Source of the DNA: Maribacter antarcticus DSM 21422 | GTDB lineage: Bacteria; Bacteroidota; Bacteroidia; Flavobacteriales; Flavobacteriaceae | Length of the DNA stretch: 64,000 nucleotides | Assembly: GCF_000621125.1 (NCBI RefSeq) | Contig: NZ_JHZC01000004.1 | Span: 620,001-684,000 of the forward strand | Direction: 5' to 3' | In this document: piece after piece, positions 35,757 to 45,683 of the stretch | Layout of the letters: every line of letters starts with the position of its first letter | Position numbering within the stretch: position 1 is the first letter of the stretch | Program-made: the position numbers and the translations under genes | The notes under the pieces: generated by a model | The model's input: the letters and a program-made list of their open reading frames with translations, nothing else | Told to the model about the DNA's origin: nothing | Database searches by the model: none

Positions 35757-37649
35757 ATGATAGCAACAGGAAGAAAATACGTTTTTGATTTCGATAGTAC
35801 CCTAACAAGGGTAGAAGCCCTTGATGTGCTAGCAGAACTTACGCTTCAAGGAAAATCGAATAAGGACGAAATTATAGCCGAAATCCAAAAAATTACCAAC
35901 CTTGGTATAGACGGAGATATTTCGTTTACCGAGTCCTTGGAAAGTAGGATCAAGTTATTAAATGCTCATAAAAATGATTTGGAACATTTGGTTAGCGCGC
36001 TACGACAGAAAATTTCAAAATCAATAGCCTCAAACAAAGATTTTTTCGAGAAATATGCAGATGATATTTATGTGATTTCCTGCGGATTTAAAGAGTTTAT
36101 AGACCCTATAGTAAAAGAATACAATATTCCTTCGGATAGAGTGTACGCAAATACGTTCAAGTTTGATGACGCAGGTAATATTGTAGGTTTTGATGAGGCC
36201 AATGTACTTTCACAACATAACGGAAAAATACAATGCCTGAAGGACATGAAGCTAGAAGGAGAGGTACAGGTAATAGGAGACGGTTATAGCGATTATGTCA
36301 TGCGAGAGGCAGGAATCGCAGACAAGTTTTTTGCCTATACGGAGAATATACACAGGGATAAGGCCGCCGACAATGCGGATCACATAACCCCTAATTTAGA
36401 TGAATTTTTATACCTAAACGATTTGCCAAGAAATATATCTTACCCCAAGAACAGAATCAAAGTACTTTTATTAGAAAATGTGCATACCGCCGCATTCGAG
36501 AATCTATCCGAAGATGGGTTCTCGGTAGAGTTGGTCAAACATAGTTTAGCAGAGGAGGAACTTATAGAAAAAATAAAAGGTGTACATGTACTGGGTATAC
36601 GATCAAAGACCCAAGTAAGCCAAATAGTGCTCGATGCTGCCGATAAACTATTGGTTGTGGGTGCATTTTGTATCGGTACTACTCAAATTGAATTAGAATA
36701 TGCCAAGAAAAAAGGTGTTGTGGTCTTTAATGCGCCTTATAGCAACACGCGTTCCGTGGTAGAATTGGCCATTGGCGAAATCATTATGTTAATGAGAAGT
36801 GTATTCGCCAGAAGTTCTGAATTACATAAAGGCCAGTGGCAAAAAACGGCAGTTGGATCTCGGGAGGTTCGTGGTAAGAATTTAGGTATTGTAGGTTATG
36901 GGAATATTGGCAAGCAACTATCGGTTTTAGCAGAGGCAATTGGTATGCATGTTTATTACTACGATGTAGAGGATAGTTTGGCGCTTGGAAATGCTAAAAA
37001 GTGTGATACCTTGGAAGATTTGTTGATTATTTCTGATGTGGTTACGCTACATATTGATGATAATCAGGCCAATAAAAACTTTATTGGGGAACGGGAAATC
37101 AACCAGATGAAAAAGGGCGCTATGTTAGTGAATCTTTCTAGAGGATTTGTGGTAGATATCAATGCCTTAGCAGCAGCTTTAGAGAGCGGTCAGATAGCAG
37201 GTGCAGCAGTAGACGTATATCCAGAGGAACCGAGAAGCAATGGTGATTTTATAACCAAATTACAAGGGTTTCCCAACGTGATATTAACACCGCATGTTGG
37301 TGGTAGTACGGAGGAGGCGCAACGGGATATTGCAGATTTTGTGCCCAATAAAATAATGGGTTATATCAATTCTGGAAACACAGTAGATGCTGTTAACTTC
37401 CCTAATATTCGCCTTCCAAAACAAAATAAGTCGCACCGGTTTCTTCACATCCATAAAAACGTACCTGGAATTATGGCAAAAATCAATAAAGTGTTGGCCG
37501 AGTATGAGTTGAATATTTCTAGTCAGTACTTATCCACAGACAATGAGGTCGGCTACGTTATTACAGATTTGGATAAAGAGTATAATAAGGACGTGATTAA
37601 AGCGCTCAGAAAGGTCGATAAAACGATTAAGTTTAGGGTGCTTTATTAG
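35757..37649 (+). CDS. serA: Phosphoserine phosphatase / D-3-phosphoglycerate dehydrogenase fusion (SerB-SerA)
   Basis: A 630-aa protein from ATG 35757 (a TTG 24 bp upstream is less likely). Residues 1-225 are a HAD phosphatase: nucleophile loop FDFDSTLT (Asp11, Asp13), YVISCGFKEF (motif II) and VIGDGYSDYVM (motif IV). Residues about 235-545 are a phosphoglycerate dehydrogenase: VVELAIGEI, GIVGYGNIGKQL (NAD site), LVNLSRGFVVD, and LTPHVGGSTEEAQ with the catalytic His. A C-terminal ACT-like regulatory domain follows. The fusion joins the first and last steps of serine synthesis; the middle step (SerC) is not here. Confidence 0.93.
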   Translation: MIATGRKYVFDFDSTLTRVEALDVLAELTLQGKSNKDEIIAEIQKITNLGIDGDISFTESLESRIKLLNAHKNDLEHLVSALRQKISKSIASNKDFFEKYADDIYVISCGFKEFIDPIVKEYNIPSDRVYANTFKFDDAGNIVGFDEANVLSQHNGKIQCLKDMKLEGEVQVIGDGYSDYVMREAGIADKFFAYTENIHRDKAADNADHITPNLDEFLYLNDLPRNISYPKNRIKVLLLENVHTAAFENLSEDGFSVELVKHSLAEEELIEKIKGVHVLGIRSKTQVSQIVLDAADKLLVVGAFCIGTTQIELEYAKKKGVVVFNAPYSNTRSVVELAIGEIIMLMRSVFARSSELHKGQWQKTAVGSREVRGKNLGIVGYGNIGKQLSVLAEAIGMHVYYYDVEDSLALGNAKKCDTLEDLLIISDVVTLHIDDNQANKNFIGEREINQMKKGAMLVNLSRGFVVDINALAAALESGQIAGAAVDVYPEEPRSNGDFITKLQGFPNVILTPHVGGSTEEAQRDIADFVPNKIMGYINSGNTVDAVNFPNIRLPKQNKSHRFLHIHKNVPGIMAKINKVLAEYELNISSQYLSTDNEVGYVITDLDKEYNKDVIKALRKVDKTIKFRVLY

Positions 37650-37819
37650 TCTTTGTGCAAAAAAATAAAATCAGACTTTTATTGTGTCTGATTACCTTTA
37701 GCGCTAAAACTTGCTTTTCACAACCATTAATAGGCAGCTTACCACTGATAATTTATTAGTAGTGCTGCACTCATTAAAATTGTAGGAAATATTATTTCAA
37801 TTTTTTAATATTCTGTTTT

Positions 37820-38634
37820 TTGTTTTGTAGTAAACAAATTAGCAAATATCACCTATTGGTAGTTGCGATTATTGTGTTAACCTTGGATATACAATCTATC
37901 ACACAATATTCTTTACAAAAACAAACAGGTACTACTTTGCTCATAAAGATAGCAGTAAAACAGCAAATGTTAGCCCTGAGAGTGCTAACTAATTTCTATG
38001 AGTGTCGCTTGTTGAAATGTCATTATGCGACATGAAACTTGGCCTAGAACGCTTGTATGTCACAAACCTTGCGCTTCAAGAAGGAGACTCTAGATTAAAA
38101 CCTTTAGAAGACCCATAAATTCAGAAAATTTTTGATAAACTAGATACAGATATAAATTATATGTACACTAGTTTAAAGAACTCGGACAGTCTAGAAATAG
38201 TCTCTTTTGATAGTTTTCCGAGTATTGTGGGTAGGTTTATATCCGCGATGGATACCTACTGTATTACAATTTCAAAATAGTCAGAAGATGATATTAGAAC
38301 ATTAATGATGGTAGAATTGGGACGTGCTACATTATCTATTTTGATGCTTATAGTAGAAATTATTTTTATCATAAATCCCGCAATAAATAAAAATAAGCTT
38401 TCAGAACAAGAAATTAAAGGAAATCTCTTGGCATTAGTCCCATGCATTCAACTCGCATATAAAAAATATTATGGGTTTACAACATGTTTTGAAAATCGGG
38501 AAAACCATGATTCATAAACAGGAGCTTATAGACTGTGGAATGGATGAACTTAATAATTTGGAACAAGTCTCTAAAAATATGATCAATTCCTTGGAGTCCC
38601 CTGAAGATTTACACGGCAAAACAAAACCCGTTTA
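37820..38634 (+). pseudogene. Relic of a PilJ-type (type IV pili MCP N-terminal) sensor protein
   Basis: The first piece KYHLLVVAIIVLTLDIQSITQ continues to VKQQMLALRVLTNFYECR, a membrane helix followed by a PilJ-like K/RQRMLSQR helix. A frameshift near 38030 gives MKLGLERLYVTNLALQEGD, then stops at 38116 (TAA) and 38278 (TAG) with sense text on both sides (DINYMYTSLKNSDSLEIVSF; MMVELGRATLSILMLIVEII). A further shift leads to NIMGLQHVLK...GMDELNNLEQVSKNMINSLE, ending at the stop 38634. Intact homologues span about 270 aa. It is thoroughly dead. The gap from 37650 to 37819 holds nothing else clear. Confidence 0.72.
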
Positions 38635-38687
38635 ATTTTTCATTTTCAATTTCCAGAAATAGATGTAACGACAACAAAAATAATTAA

Positions 38688-39161
38688 TTATTGATGATGG
38701 TAAGGCTCATTCTTTAGAATCGTAAACGCCCGGTAAACCTGTTCTACTGTAAAAAGCCGTACCATTTGGTGCGAAAATGTCATTTTGGACAGACTTATTT
38801 TACCTGATGCCTTTTCGTAAACGGAGGCGCTAAAGCCATAAGGTCCTCCGATTACAAACACAAGTTGTTTAATACTGGAATTCATTTTCTTTTGTAAGTA
38901 AGATGAAAATTCGATTGAACTGAATTGTTTCCCGTTCTCATCCAATAACACAAGAACATCCGCAGGGGTAAGCTGTTTTAGGATAAGTTCTCCTTCTTTC
39001 TCTTTTTGCTGATTTTCAGAAAGGTTTTTGGTTTTTTTTAAATCAGGAATAACCGCTAAAACAAATTTGACATAATATCCCAAACGTTTTTCATACATGT
39101 TTATGAGGTGCTGCAGTTCTGTACTATCTGTTTTGCCAATCGCCAATAGTTTTATCGTCAT
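38688..39161 (-). CDS. rlmH: 23S rRNA pseudouridine-1915 N3-methyltransferase
   Basis: A 157-aa protein, the exact family length. It starts IKLLAIGKTDS and has VLLDENGKQFSS, the knot motif VFVIGGPYGFS and the C-terminal SLSKMTFSHQMVRLFTVEQVYRAFTILKNEPYHH, diagnostic for RlmH (SPOUT class). It methylates helix 69 of 23S rRNA on assembled ribosomes. Confidence 0.97.
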   Translation of the reverse strand: MTIKLLAIGKTDSTELQHLINMYEKRLGYYVKFVLAVIPDLKKTKNLSENQQKEKEGELILKQLTPADVLVLLDENGKQFSSIEFSSYLQKKMNSSIKQLVFVIGGPYGFSASVYEKASGKISLSKMTFSHQMVRLFTVEQVYRAFTILKNEPYHHQ

Positions 39162-39316
39162 GTTTTGTTTACATAATAATCAGCTAAGTATCTGATTATT
39201 TTTTATTTATATAGCTTGGTATTGTCTTTAGTCAATTAAATGTCTATCATAGGCTTTCAAAAGTAAATCAATTTCCCAAAATGGATTCGTATTTTAGCAC
39301 AAGGCAATAAAAGTAT

Positions 39317-40174
39317 ATGATTTCAGAAGCGCAATTTAAGAAAGAGATTACAGGGATTATTAGCAATGCTGTACGAGAGGATGTAGGCGATGGAGACCAT
39401 AGTTCTCTGGCTTGCATTCCTAAAGAAGCCATTGGAAAAGCAAAACTTTTGGTCAAAGATAAAGGTATTCTGGCAGGGGTTGAATTCGCTAAGGAAGTTT
39501 TTGCTTATGTAGACAAGAACTTAAACGTTGAAACTCTTATTGAAGATGGTAGTGAGGTCAAATACGGCGATATCGCCTTTTATGTGTCTGGTAGCTCCCA
39601 AAGTATCTTAAAGGCAGAACGGCTTGTTCTCAATGCTATGCAGAGGATGAGTGCAATTGCTACTAAGACTAATTTTTTTGTTGGGTTATTGGAAGGTACA
39701 GGTACCAAAATTTTAGATACTAGAAAAACGACGCCTGGTATTCGAGCCTTAGAAAAATGGGCCGTAAAAATTGGTGGTGGCGAAAACCACAGATTTGCGC
39801 TTTTCGATATGATTATGCTTAAGGATAATCACATAGATTTTGCTGGAGGTGTTACTGAGGCCATAGTCAAAACGAAAAATTATTTAAGAAAAACAGGAAA
39901 AGATTTAAAGATTATAGTGGAAGCTAGAAGCCTAACTGAAATCAAGGAAATCTTAGACACCGAAGGTGTTTACCGTATTCTCATAGATAATTTTAATTAT
40001 GAAGATACACTAGAAGCGGTGCGCTTGATTGGGGATACCTGTTTAACAGAGTCTTCCGGAGGAATCAATGAAGATACTATTCGCCAGTATGCGGAGTGTG
40101 GTGTGGATTATATTTCATCGGGTGCGTTAACGCATTCGGTCTATAACCTGGATTTAAGCCTAAAAGCTGTATAA
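39317..40174 (+). CDS. nadC: Nicotinate-nucleotide pyrophosphorylase (quinolinate phosphoribosyltransferase)
   Basis: A 285-aa protein. Motifs: EDVGDGDHSS at the N-terminus, ERLVLNAMQRMSAIAT, LDTRKTTPGIRALEKWAVKIGGG (phosphate and quinolinate binding) and the late ESSGGINEDTIRQYAECGVDYIS. It makes nicotinate mononucleotide from quinolinate and PRPP in NAD synthesis. The stop and the next ATG are contiguous (TAA ATG), starting a four-gene run to priA. Confidence 0.96.
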   Translation: MISEAQFKKEITGIISNAVREDVGDGDHSSLACIPKEAIGKAKLLVKDKGILAGVEFAKEVFAYVDKNLNVETLIEDGSEVKYGDIAFYVSGSSQSILKAERLVLNAMQRMSAIATKTNFFVGLLEGTGTKILDTRKTTPGIRALEKWAVKIGGGENHRFALFDMIMLKDNHIDFAGGVTEAIVKTKNYLRKTGKDLKIIVEARSLTEIKEILDTEGVYRILIDNFNYEDTLEAVRLIGDTCLTESSGGINEDTIRQYAECGVDYISSGALTHSVYNLDLSLKAV

Positions 40175-41146
40175 ATGTCTTTTGAAATTGAAGAACGTTT
40201 AGAAAAAATACCCGTTGTAAACTGGTTTGTCCGGTTGCTTAAAGAAATTAAGCTTCCTGGTTTTAAGGGGCTCTCTATTTATGACCTATCAGAGATGTAT
40301 GTGGTTGGTATTCTTCAAGGTACGCTTTCTACGAGGGCTAGTGCCATTGCATTCAGTTTGTTCATGGCCTTATTTCCCTTATTGATATTCATGGTTACCT
40401 TGGTGCCTTATTTGTTTGAATATGTAAGCATTCAAAATGCTGATTTTGAAGGTCAGTTTCAGTTGTTCTTGGAGTCCTTTTTACCTACGGCAACCGGGGA
40501 ATATTTTGGGGAGGTATTTCAACAGATAAAAGACCAGAAGCGTGGAGGCTTGTTATCATCGGCCTTTATCTTATCCATATTTTTAGTGGCTAATGGGGTA
40601 AATGCTATTTTTGGAGGGTTTGAAACTTCCTATCACATTGAGCTTACTCGTAATTTTTTCAGGCAGTATCTTTTTGCGCTGATGGTGGGTCTTATTTTGG
40701 CTATCTTGATTATACTTGGTTTTGTTATGTTTATATATTTTGAAGTGTATGTACTCGTGTATTTGGACGAGTTTCAGGCAAGGCTCGGTGGCTATGTTAT
40801 GGAAGATGGTGATAGAACGGGAGTGCAAGTGGCTAAGGTGTTATTTTTTGTGGTACTCTCTTATTTTACAACAGCTACATTATATTATTTTGGAACCAGA
40901 GAAGGAAAACAAGCCCATTTTTTTTCCGTTGGAGCGTTAATGACTACGATACTGTTCGTGGTCACTTCGTATCTTTTTGGCGTATATGTTGATAAATTTG
41001 CACGCTATAACGAGTTGTATGGTGCTTTAGGTGGACTATTGATTTTGATGGTCTACATTTGGCTCAACTCGAATATATTATTGCTAGGCTTTGAACTTAA
41101 CGCATCATTGAATTCCTTAAGAAAATTCACTAAAAAAGAAGAATGA
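40175..41146 (+). CDS. YihY/virulence-factor-BrkB-family inner-membrane protein
   Basis: A 323-aa protein with about 6 membrane helices. Family features: STRASAIAFSLFMALFPLLIF, GLLSSAFILSIFLVANGVNAIFGGFE, FFSVGALMTTILFVV, and LYGALGGLLILMVYIWLNSNILLLGFELNA. Once wrongly called ribonuclease BN; transport or envelope function is suspected but unknown. It sits between nadC (0 bp) and the DUF2147 gene (4-bp ATGA overlap). Confidence 0.9.
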   Translation: MSFEIEERLEKIPVVNWFVRLLKEIKLPGFKGLSIYDLSEMYVVGILQGTLSTRASAIAFSLFMALFPLLIFMVTLVPYLFEYVSIQNADFEGQFQLFLESFLPTATGEYFGEVFQQIKDQKRGGLLSSAFILSIFLVANGVNAIFGGFETSYHIELTRNFFRQYLFALMVGLILAILIILGFVMFIYFEVYVLVYLDEFQARLGGYVMEDGDRTGVQVAKVLFFVVLSYFTTATLYYFGTREGKQAHFFSVGALMTTILFVVTSYLFGVYVDKFARYNELYGALGGLLILMVYIWLNSNILLLGFELNASLNSLRKFTKKEE

Positions 41147-41586
41147 GATATCCCTCGAAAATAGTTGTGCTATTATGTTTAATTTGCTTTGGTCATGCGA
41201 TGGTGGGCCAGTCGGTCTTTGATAAATGGAAAACCATTGATGACCGTACCGGTAATCCAAAAGGTATCATCAATATATATGAAAAAGATGGATTGATGTT
41301 CGGTTATGTAGAAAAAATATTGGAACCGGGAAAGGAAAATTCTAAATGTACAAAATGTGAAGATGAGTTAAAAGATGTACCTGTTGTTGGTATGGAAATA
41401 ATAACGGCAGCACAAAAAGATGAGGAAGGAGAATGGAAGGGAAAACGTTTGTTCGATCCTGAACAGGCTATGACTTTTCGTTGCAAAATATGGTTAAATC
41501 CTGAAAACCCAAATGAGTTAAAAGTTAGGGGTTACCTCGCTTTTATATATCGAACACAGACATGGCTTCGCGTGCAAGACAACTAG
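41143..41586 (+). CDS. DUF2147 secreted protein
   Basis: A 147-aa protein with a signal peptide (residues 1-22, after GHAMVGQSV). The mature domain shows the DUF2147 layout: VFDKWKTIDDRTGNPKGIIN, KILEPGKENSKCTKCEDELKD with paired cysteines, and the ending LRVRGYLAF-like KVRGYLAFIYRTQTWLRV. Probably a small beta-barrel periplasmic protein of unknown function. ATGA overlap with the upstream gene. Confidence 0.9.
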   Translation: MRYPSKIVVLLCLICFGHAMVGQSVFDKWKTIDDRTGNPKGIINIYEKDGLMFGYVEKILEPGKENSKCTKCEDELKDVPVVGMEIITAAQKDEEGEWKGKRLFDPEQAMTFRCKIWLNPENPNELKVRGYLAFIYRTQTWLRVQDN

Positions 41587-41587
41587 T

Positions 41588-44044
41588 ATGGCACATTTTA
41601 TAAACCTTGTACTGCCTATTCCTCTGGAAAGGAATTTCACCTACAGTGTTACGACACAGGAGGCTGCCCTACTTAAGCCAGGTATGCGCGTATCTGTTCC
41701 TTTCGGAAAATCTAAGATTTATACGGGTATCGTTCTTAACGTTCATACAAACGCTCCAGAGGCTTATGAAGCTAAGGAAATACATCAGATATTGGACGAT
41801 GTGCCAATCGTTACTGAGATTCAGCTAAAGCATTGGCAATGGATAGCTGACTATTATATGTGTACTTTGGGCGAAGTAGTACGTAGTGCTTTACCTAACG
41901 CATTTCTTTTGGAAAGTGAAACCTTGGTGCTGCGGAACACGGAAACAGAGGTGAATGAACAGGATTTAAAGGATGACGAGTTTTTGGTATACGAAGCCTT
42001 ACAGCATCAGTCTGTATTGAAGGTACATGAAGTAGCGGCCATCGTAGACCGCAAGAATATTTTGCCGATTTTAAATCGACTTCTAGAAAAAAACGTCATC
42101 AAATTAAAGGAGCAGGTTTTTGAACAATACAAGCCCAAGTTGGTCAAATACATTCGTTTGGGAACTTCGTATATGTCTGACGATGCTTTGGAAACACTTT
42201 TGGATTCTTTGACTTTAGCGCCCAAACAGAGTCAGGTGGTGCTGGCCTTGTTTCAATTACAAGCAATAACTAAAAAACCAATAGCTTCGGTAGAGTTGGA
42301 GCAAGCGAGCAATAGCTCCAAAGCGGTTATAAAGTCCTTGGTGCAGAAGGAAATTTTGGAAGAATATACCATACGTGTAGATAGGGTTGATTTTGATGCT
42401 ACCCAAGAGGTATCAAATGCCAAGGAATTGAACGAATATCAAGAACAGGCGCTTAATAATATCCGAAAGGCCTTTGATGAAAATAAGGTTACCTTATTGA
42501 AAGGAGTAACGTCTTCAGGAAAAACTGAAGTATATGTAAAGCTTATTGAGGCATGTTTAGAACAGAAAAAACAGGTACTGTATCTACTACCAGAAATTGC
42601 TTTAACCACCCAGCTCATATCAAGATTACAGGAGTATTTTGGAGAAAAAATTGCTATTTACCATTCCAAATACAACGTACAGGAGCGCGTAGAGGTTTGG
42701 AATAATGTTTTGTTAGCAAAGCATAAGGCACAAATTGTCATTGGTGCTAGGTCGGCCCTATTTTTGCCCTTTTCGGATTTGGGTTTATTGCTGGTAGACG
42801 AGGAGCACGAAAGTTCCTTTAAGCAATTTGACCCAGCACCGAGATATCACGCGAGGGACGCTGCGATTGTACTTGGCAGCCTTCATGCCTCTAAAATTTT
42901 ATTAGGTTCTGCCACACCTAGTGTTGAAACCTACCATAATGTGAAGATGGGTAAGTATGGATATGCTGAGATTACAAGAAGATATGGTAATGTATCTATG
43001 CCCGATATAGAACTTGTCGATATTAAGGAGGCACAACGAAAACGACGTATGAAAGGTCATTTTTCCGAACGCTTATTGGAAGAAATGAACGATGCTTTGG
43101 AAGCTGGTGAGCAGATTATCCTGTTTCAGAACAGAAGAGGCTACGCTCCAGTTTTGGAGTGCCTTACCTGCGGTCATACGCCACAGTGTCCTAACTGCGA
43201 TGTAAGTCTTACCTATCATCAATTTCGGAAACAGTTGCGTTGCCATTACTGCGGGCATCATTCCGCCCTACCGGAAAGTTGCTTTGCCTGCGGTAGTGCC
43301 GACTTGGATACCAAGGGCTTTGGAACACAACAGGTTGAGCAAGAGGTTATAAAGCTTTTCCCTGAGGCCAAAGTAGATCGGATGGATTTGGACACCACAC
43401 GAGGAAAACATGCCTATGAAAAAATCATTACTCGTTTTGAACAACAAGAACTGGATATCCTGATTGGAACGCAAATGCTTACCAAGGGGCTCGACTTTAG
43501 GAACGTGAGCCTTGTAGGCGTAATGAATGCCGATTCACTCTTGAATTTTCCAGATTACAGGGCGCATGAACGAAGCTTTCAGTTATTGACCCAAGTAGCA
43601 GGAAGGTCAGGGCGCACCAAGAAAAGGGGAAAGGTGATTATACAGACGTATAATCCCTACCATCAAATTTTAAAACAAGTGACTACAGAAGAATACGAAC
43701 GTATGTTTGCGGAACAGGTGTATGAGCGCGAGCAGTTTAAGTATCCGCCTGCGAACAGAATTATTAAGATAACCTTTAAGCACAAAAATTATAATGTACT
43801 TAACGAGGCAGCAGACTGGTTTTGTAGCGCCTTAAAAACTAACTTTGGTGGCAATGTATTGGGGCCAGAATATCCGCCAGTAGCTCGGATTCGCAATCAA
43901 TATCTAAAGCATGTATTGGTAAAGATGGATAAAAAGGAGTCGGCAGTAAGAACCAAACAGAATATCAAAAGAATAGAGAAGTCCTTTAACGCTATAGCTA
44001 TGTACAGAAGTGTTAGGGTAATTTATAATGTGGATCATATATAA
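41588..44044 (+). CDS. priA: Primosomal protein N' (replication restart helicase PriA)
   Basis: An 818-aa protein. The N-terminal 3'-DNA-binding domain covers about residues 1-110. The helicase core has Walker A GVTSSGKTEVY and the DEEH box (LLVDEEHESSF). A zinc module has eight cysteines in four pairs (CLTC, CPNC, CHYC, CFAC, residues about 535-580), followed by MLTKGLDF, VGVMNADSLL and QVAGRSGRTKKRG. It reloads the replisome at stalled forks. Last gene of the nadC run; a strong terminator follows. Confidence 0.97.
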   Translation: MAHFINLVLPIPLERNFTYSVTTQEAALLKPGMRVSVPFGKSKIYTGIVLNVHTNAPEAYEAKEIHQILDDVPIVTEIQLKHWQWIADYYMCTLGEVVRSALPNAFLLESETLVLRNTETEVNEQDLKDDEFLVYEALQHQSVLKVHEVAAIVDRKNILPILNRLLEKNVIKLKEQVFEQYKPKLVKYIRLGTSYMSDDALETLLDSLTLAPKQSQVVLALFQLQAITKKPIASVELEQASNSSKAVIKSLVQKEILEEYTIRVDRVDFDATQEVSNAKELNEYQEQALNNIRKAFDENKVTLLKGVTSSGKTEVYVKLIEACLEQKKQVLYLLPEIALTTQLISRLQEYFGEKIAIYHSKYNVQERVEVWNNVLLAKHKAQIVIGARSALFLPFSDLGLLLVDEEHESSFKQFDPAPRYHARDAAIVLGSLHASKILLGSATPSVETYHNVKMGKYGYAEITRRYGNVSMPDIELVDIKEAQRKRRMKGHFSERLLEEMNDALEAGEQIILFQNRRGYAPVLECLTCGHTPQCPNCDVSLTYHQFRKQLRCHYCGHHSALPESCFACGSADLDTKGFGTQQVEQEVIKLFPEAKVDRMDLDTTRGKHAYEKIITRFEQQELDILIGTQMLTKGLDFRNVSLVGVMNADSLLNFPDYRAHERSFQLLTQVAGRSGRTKKRGKVIIQTYNPYHQILKQVTTEEYERMFAEQVYEREQFKYPPANRIIKITFKHKNYNVLNEAADWFCSALKTNFGGNVLGPEYPPVARIRNQYLKHVLVKMDKKESAVRTKQNIKRIEKSFNAIAMYRSVRVIYNVDHI

Positions 44045-44076
44045 AAAAGAAACCGCCAATAGGCGGTTTCTTTTTT
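44043..44076. terminator. Bidirectional terminator between priA and the LytTR regulator
   Basis: AAAGAAACCGCC AATA GGCGGTTTCTTTTTT: a 10-bp GC-rich stem plus U-run on either strand, placed between two convergent genes. Confidence 0.9.
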
Positions 44077-44100
44077 ATGAAATTATAGGTCATATAATAC

Positions 44101-44793
44101 TTACACCTTACTAAGGGCTTCAGCCAACTCTGTCTTTTTATTTCTACTTAAAGGAATGGAACGTCCACTAACTTCTACGTTTTTACTGTTGAATTTTTCA
44201 ACTTTTTCCAAATTTACAATATAGGACTTGTGAATACGCAAAAATTTATCTTCGGGAAGTTGTTTTTCAAAAGACTTCATTGTTGATAAGATTACGATAT
44301 TTGCTTCATCAGTCACCAATTTAATATAATCTCCTAAGGCTTCTATCCACTTGATATCGTTCAAGATAACCTTTCTTTTCTTTAGATTACTCTTTACAAA
44401 GATGTGCTCTTCGTCTTCTAAAACTCTGTGCTCCTGCTCGAATTTTACTACCGCTCTTTTCACGGAGGCATCAAAGCGTGCCATAGTAATCGGTTTATGT
44501 AAATAATCCGTTACGTCATATTCAAAAGCTCTAAGAGCATAATCGGGTTTACCGGTAATTAAAATTACCTGAGGACTTTTGTCTAGGGACTCGAGTAGGT
44601 CAAATCCTGTAATAATAGGCATTTCAACATCAAGAAAGATAAGGTCTATCTCGTTGTTTTTAATACCGTTCTTAGCTTCAATAGCATTACTATACTCGGC
44701 TACCATGGCTAAGTTGGGATGGTTGTTCACCAACTTTGCGACGGCCATCCTTTGCATGGACGAGTCGTCAACGATAATACTTCGTAACTTCAT
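44101..44793 (-). CDS. LytTR-family response regulator
   Basis: A 230-aa protein. The receiver domain covers residues 1-120, with acidic pocket Asp9/Asp10, phospho-acceptor Asp55 (IFLDVEMP), Thr in ILITG, and Lys in LHKPI. The LytTR DNA-binding domain follows at about 130-230 (IKWIEALGDYIKLVT, FLRIHKSYIVNLEKVEKF, IPLSRNKKTELAEAL). It should be phosphorylated by a LytS/YpdA-type membrane histidine kinase, but none is adjacent, so it is an orphan here. Confidence 0.93.
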   Translation of the reverse strand: MKLRSIIVDDSSMQRMAVAKLVNNHPNLAMVAEYSNAIEAKNGIKNNEIDLIFLDVEMPIITGFDLLESLDKSPQVILITGKPDYALRAFEYDVTDYLHKPITMARFDASVKRAVVKFEQEHRVLEDEEHIFVKSNLKKRKVILNDIKWIEALGDYIKLVTDEANIVILSTMKSFEKQLPEDKFLRIHKSYIVNLEKVEKFNSKNVEVSGRSIPLSRNKKTELAEALSKV

Positions 44794-44993
44794 AAGGGCT
44801 GATTTGTGGGGTTAAATCATCGACAAAGAACTGTAAAAACACGACACACTGCAACAAAAGATGTAAACAATGTGGTGTAATTTGTGTATTTGGCAACGAT
44901 AATAGATTAAGATTTGGTTTGTTCAATTTATATATTCTTCCTATCTATAACGAAGATTTTTTAGTTTTCTTATACTTATTTTAAAATAATGGC

Positions 44994-45001
44994 TATTTTT
45001 G
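44994..45001 (+). promoter_or_regulatory. -7 promoter element of the rpsF operon
   Basis: TATTTTTG matches TAnnTTTG. Transcription would start near 45008, about 20 bp before the rpsF ATG. The -33 element is not clear. Confidence 0.4.
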
Positions 45002-45027
45002 CACTCTTTAAAACAAAATTTATATAT

Positions 45028-45369
45028 ATGAACCATTACGAAACTGTTTTCATTTTGAATCCCGTTCTATCTGATGTACAGATAGAGGAAACAGTTAAGA
45101 AATTCGAGGATTTCTTAATTAAGAATGGAGCCAAAATGGTCTCCAAAGAAAATTGGGGCCTAAAGAAATTGGCTTATCCCATCCAAAACAAAAAAAGTGG
45201 TTTTTACCACTTGTTTGAATTCACCGACCTTGGTCAGGTAGTATTACCTTACGAGCAAGAGTTTAGGAGAGATGAACGTGTAATGCGATTTTTGACCGTT
45301 AAATTGGACAAACATGCAATATCATGGGCAGAAAGAAGAAGAACAAGAAATAAAACCGCTAAAGCTTAA
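45028..45369 (+). CDS. rpsF: 30S ribosomal protein S6
   Basis: A 113-aa protein from ATG 45028, giving the canonical opening [12 protein letters not shown]. The frame is open to 44989, but those 13 residues overlap the promoter. It contains [22 protein letters not shown] and [12 protein letters not shown], classic S6. First gene of the rpsF-rpsR-rplI operon; pairs with S18 on 16S rRNA. Confidence 0.97.
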   Translation: MNHYETVFILNPVLSDVQIEETVKKFEDFLIKNGAKMVSKENWGLKKLAYPIQNKKSGFYHLFEFTDLGQVVLPYEQEFRRDERVMRFLTVKLDKHAISWAERRRTRNKTAKA

Positions 45370-45374
45370 GTACT

Positions 45375-45671
45375 ATGTCAACATTACAACAACAGGCAAA
45401 AGGAAAGAAAGATGGGGAAATCAGGTATTTAACTCCATTAAATATTGAAACCAACACCAAAAAGAAATATTGTAGGTTTAAAAAATCCGGAATCAAATAT
45501 GTTGATTACAAGGATGCAGACTTTCTTATGAAATTGGTAAACGAGCAAGGTAAATTATTACCTAGAAGGCTTACGGGAACTTCTTTGAAGTTTCAAAGAA
45601 AAGTAGCGCAAGCTGTAAAAAGAGCGCGTCACTTGGCTTTAATGCCATACGTTGGTGATTTATTAAAATAA
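45375..45671 (+). CDS. rpsR: 30S ribosomal protein S18
   Basis: A 98-aa protein with the S18 core [40 protein letters not shown] and [13 protein letters not shown]. It has an N-terminal lysine-rich extension of about 30 residues usual in Bacteroidetes. It lies 5 bp after rpsF. Confidence 0.97.
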   Translation: MSTLQQQAKGKKDGEIRYLTPLNIETNTKKKYCRFKKSGIKYVDYKDADFLMKLVNEQGKLLPRRLTGTSLKFQRKVAQAVKRARHLALMPYVGDLLK

Positions 45672-45683
45672 AAGAAAAGAATC

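Noticed and set aside
37660-37700. Hairpin after serA (AATCAGAC...GTCTGATT)
   Set aside because: The stem is short and no U-run follows, so I do not call it a terminator.
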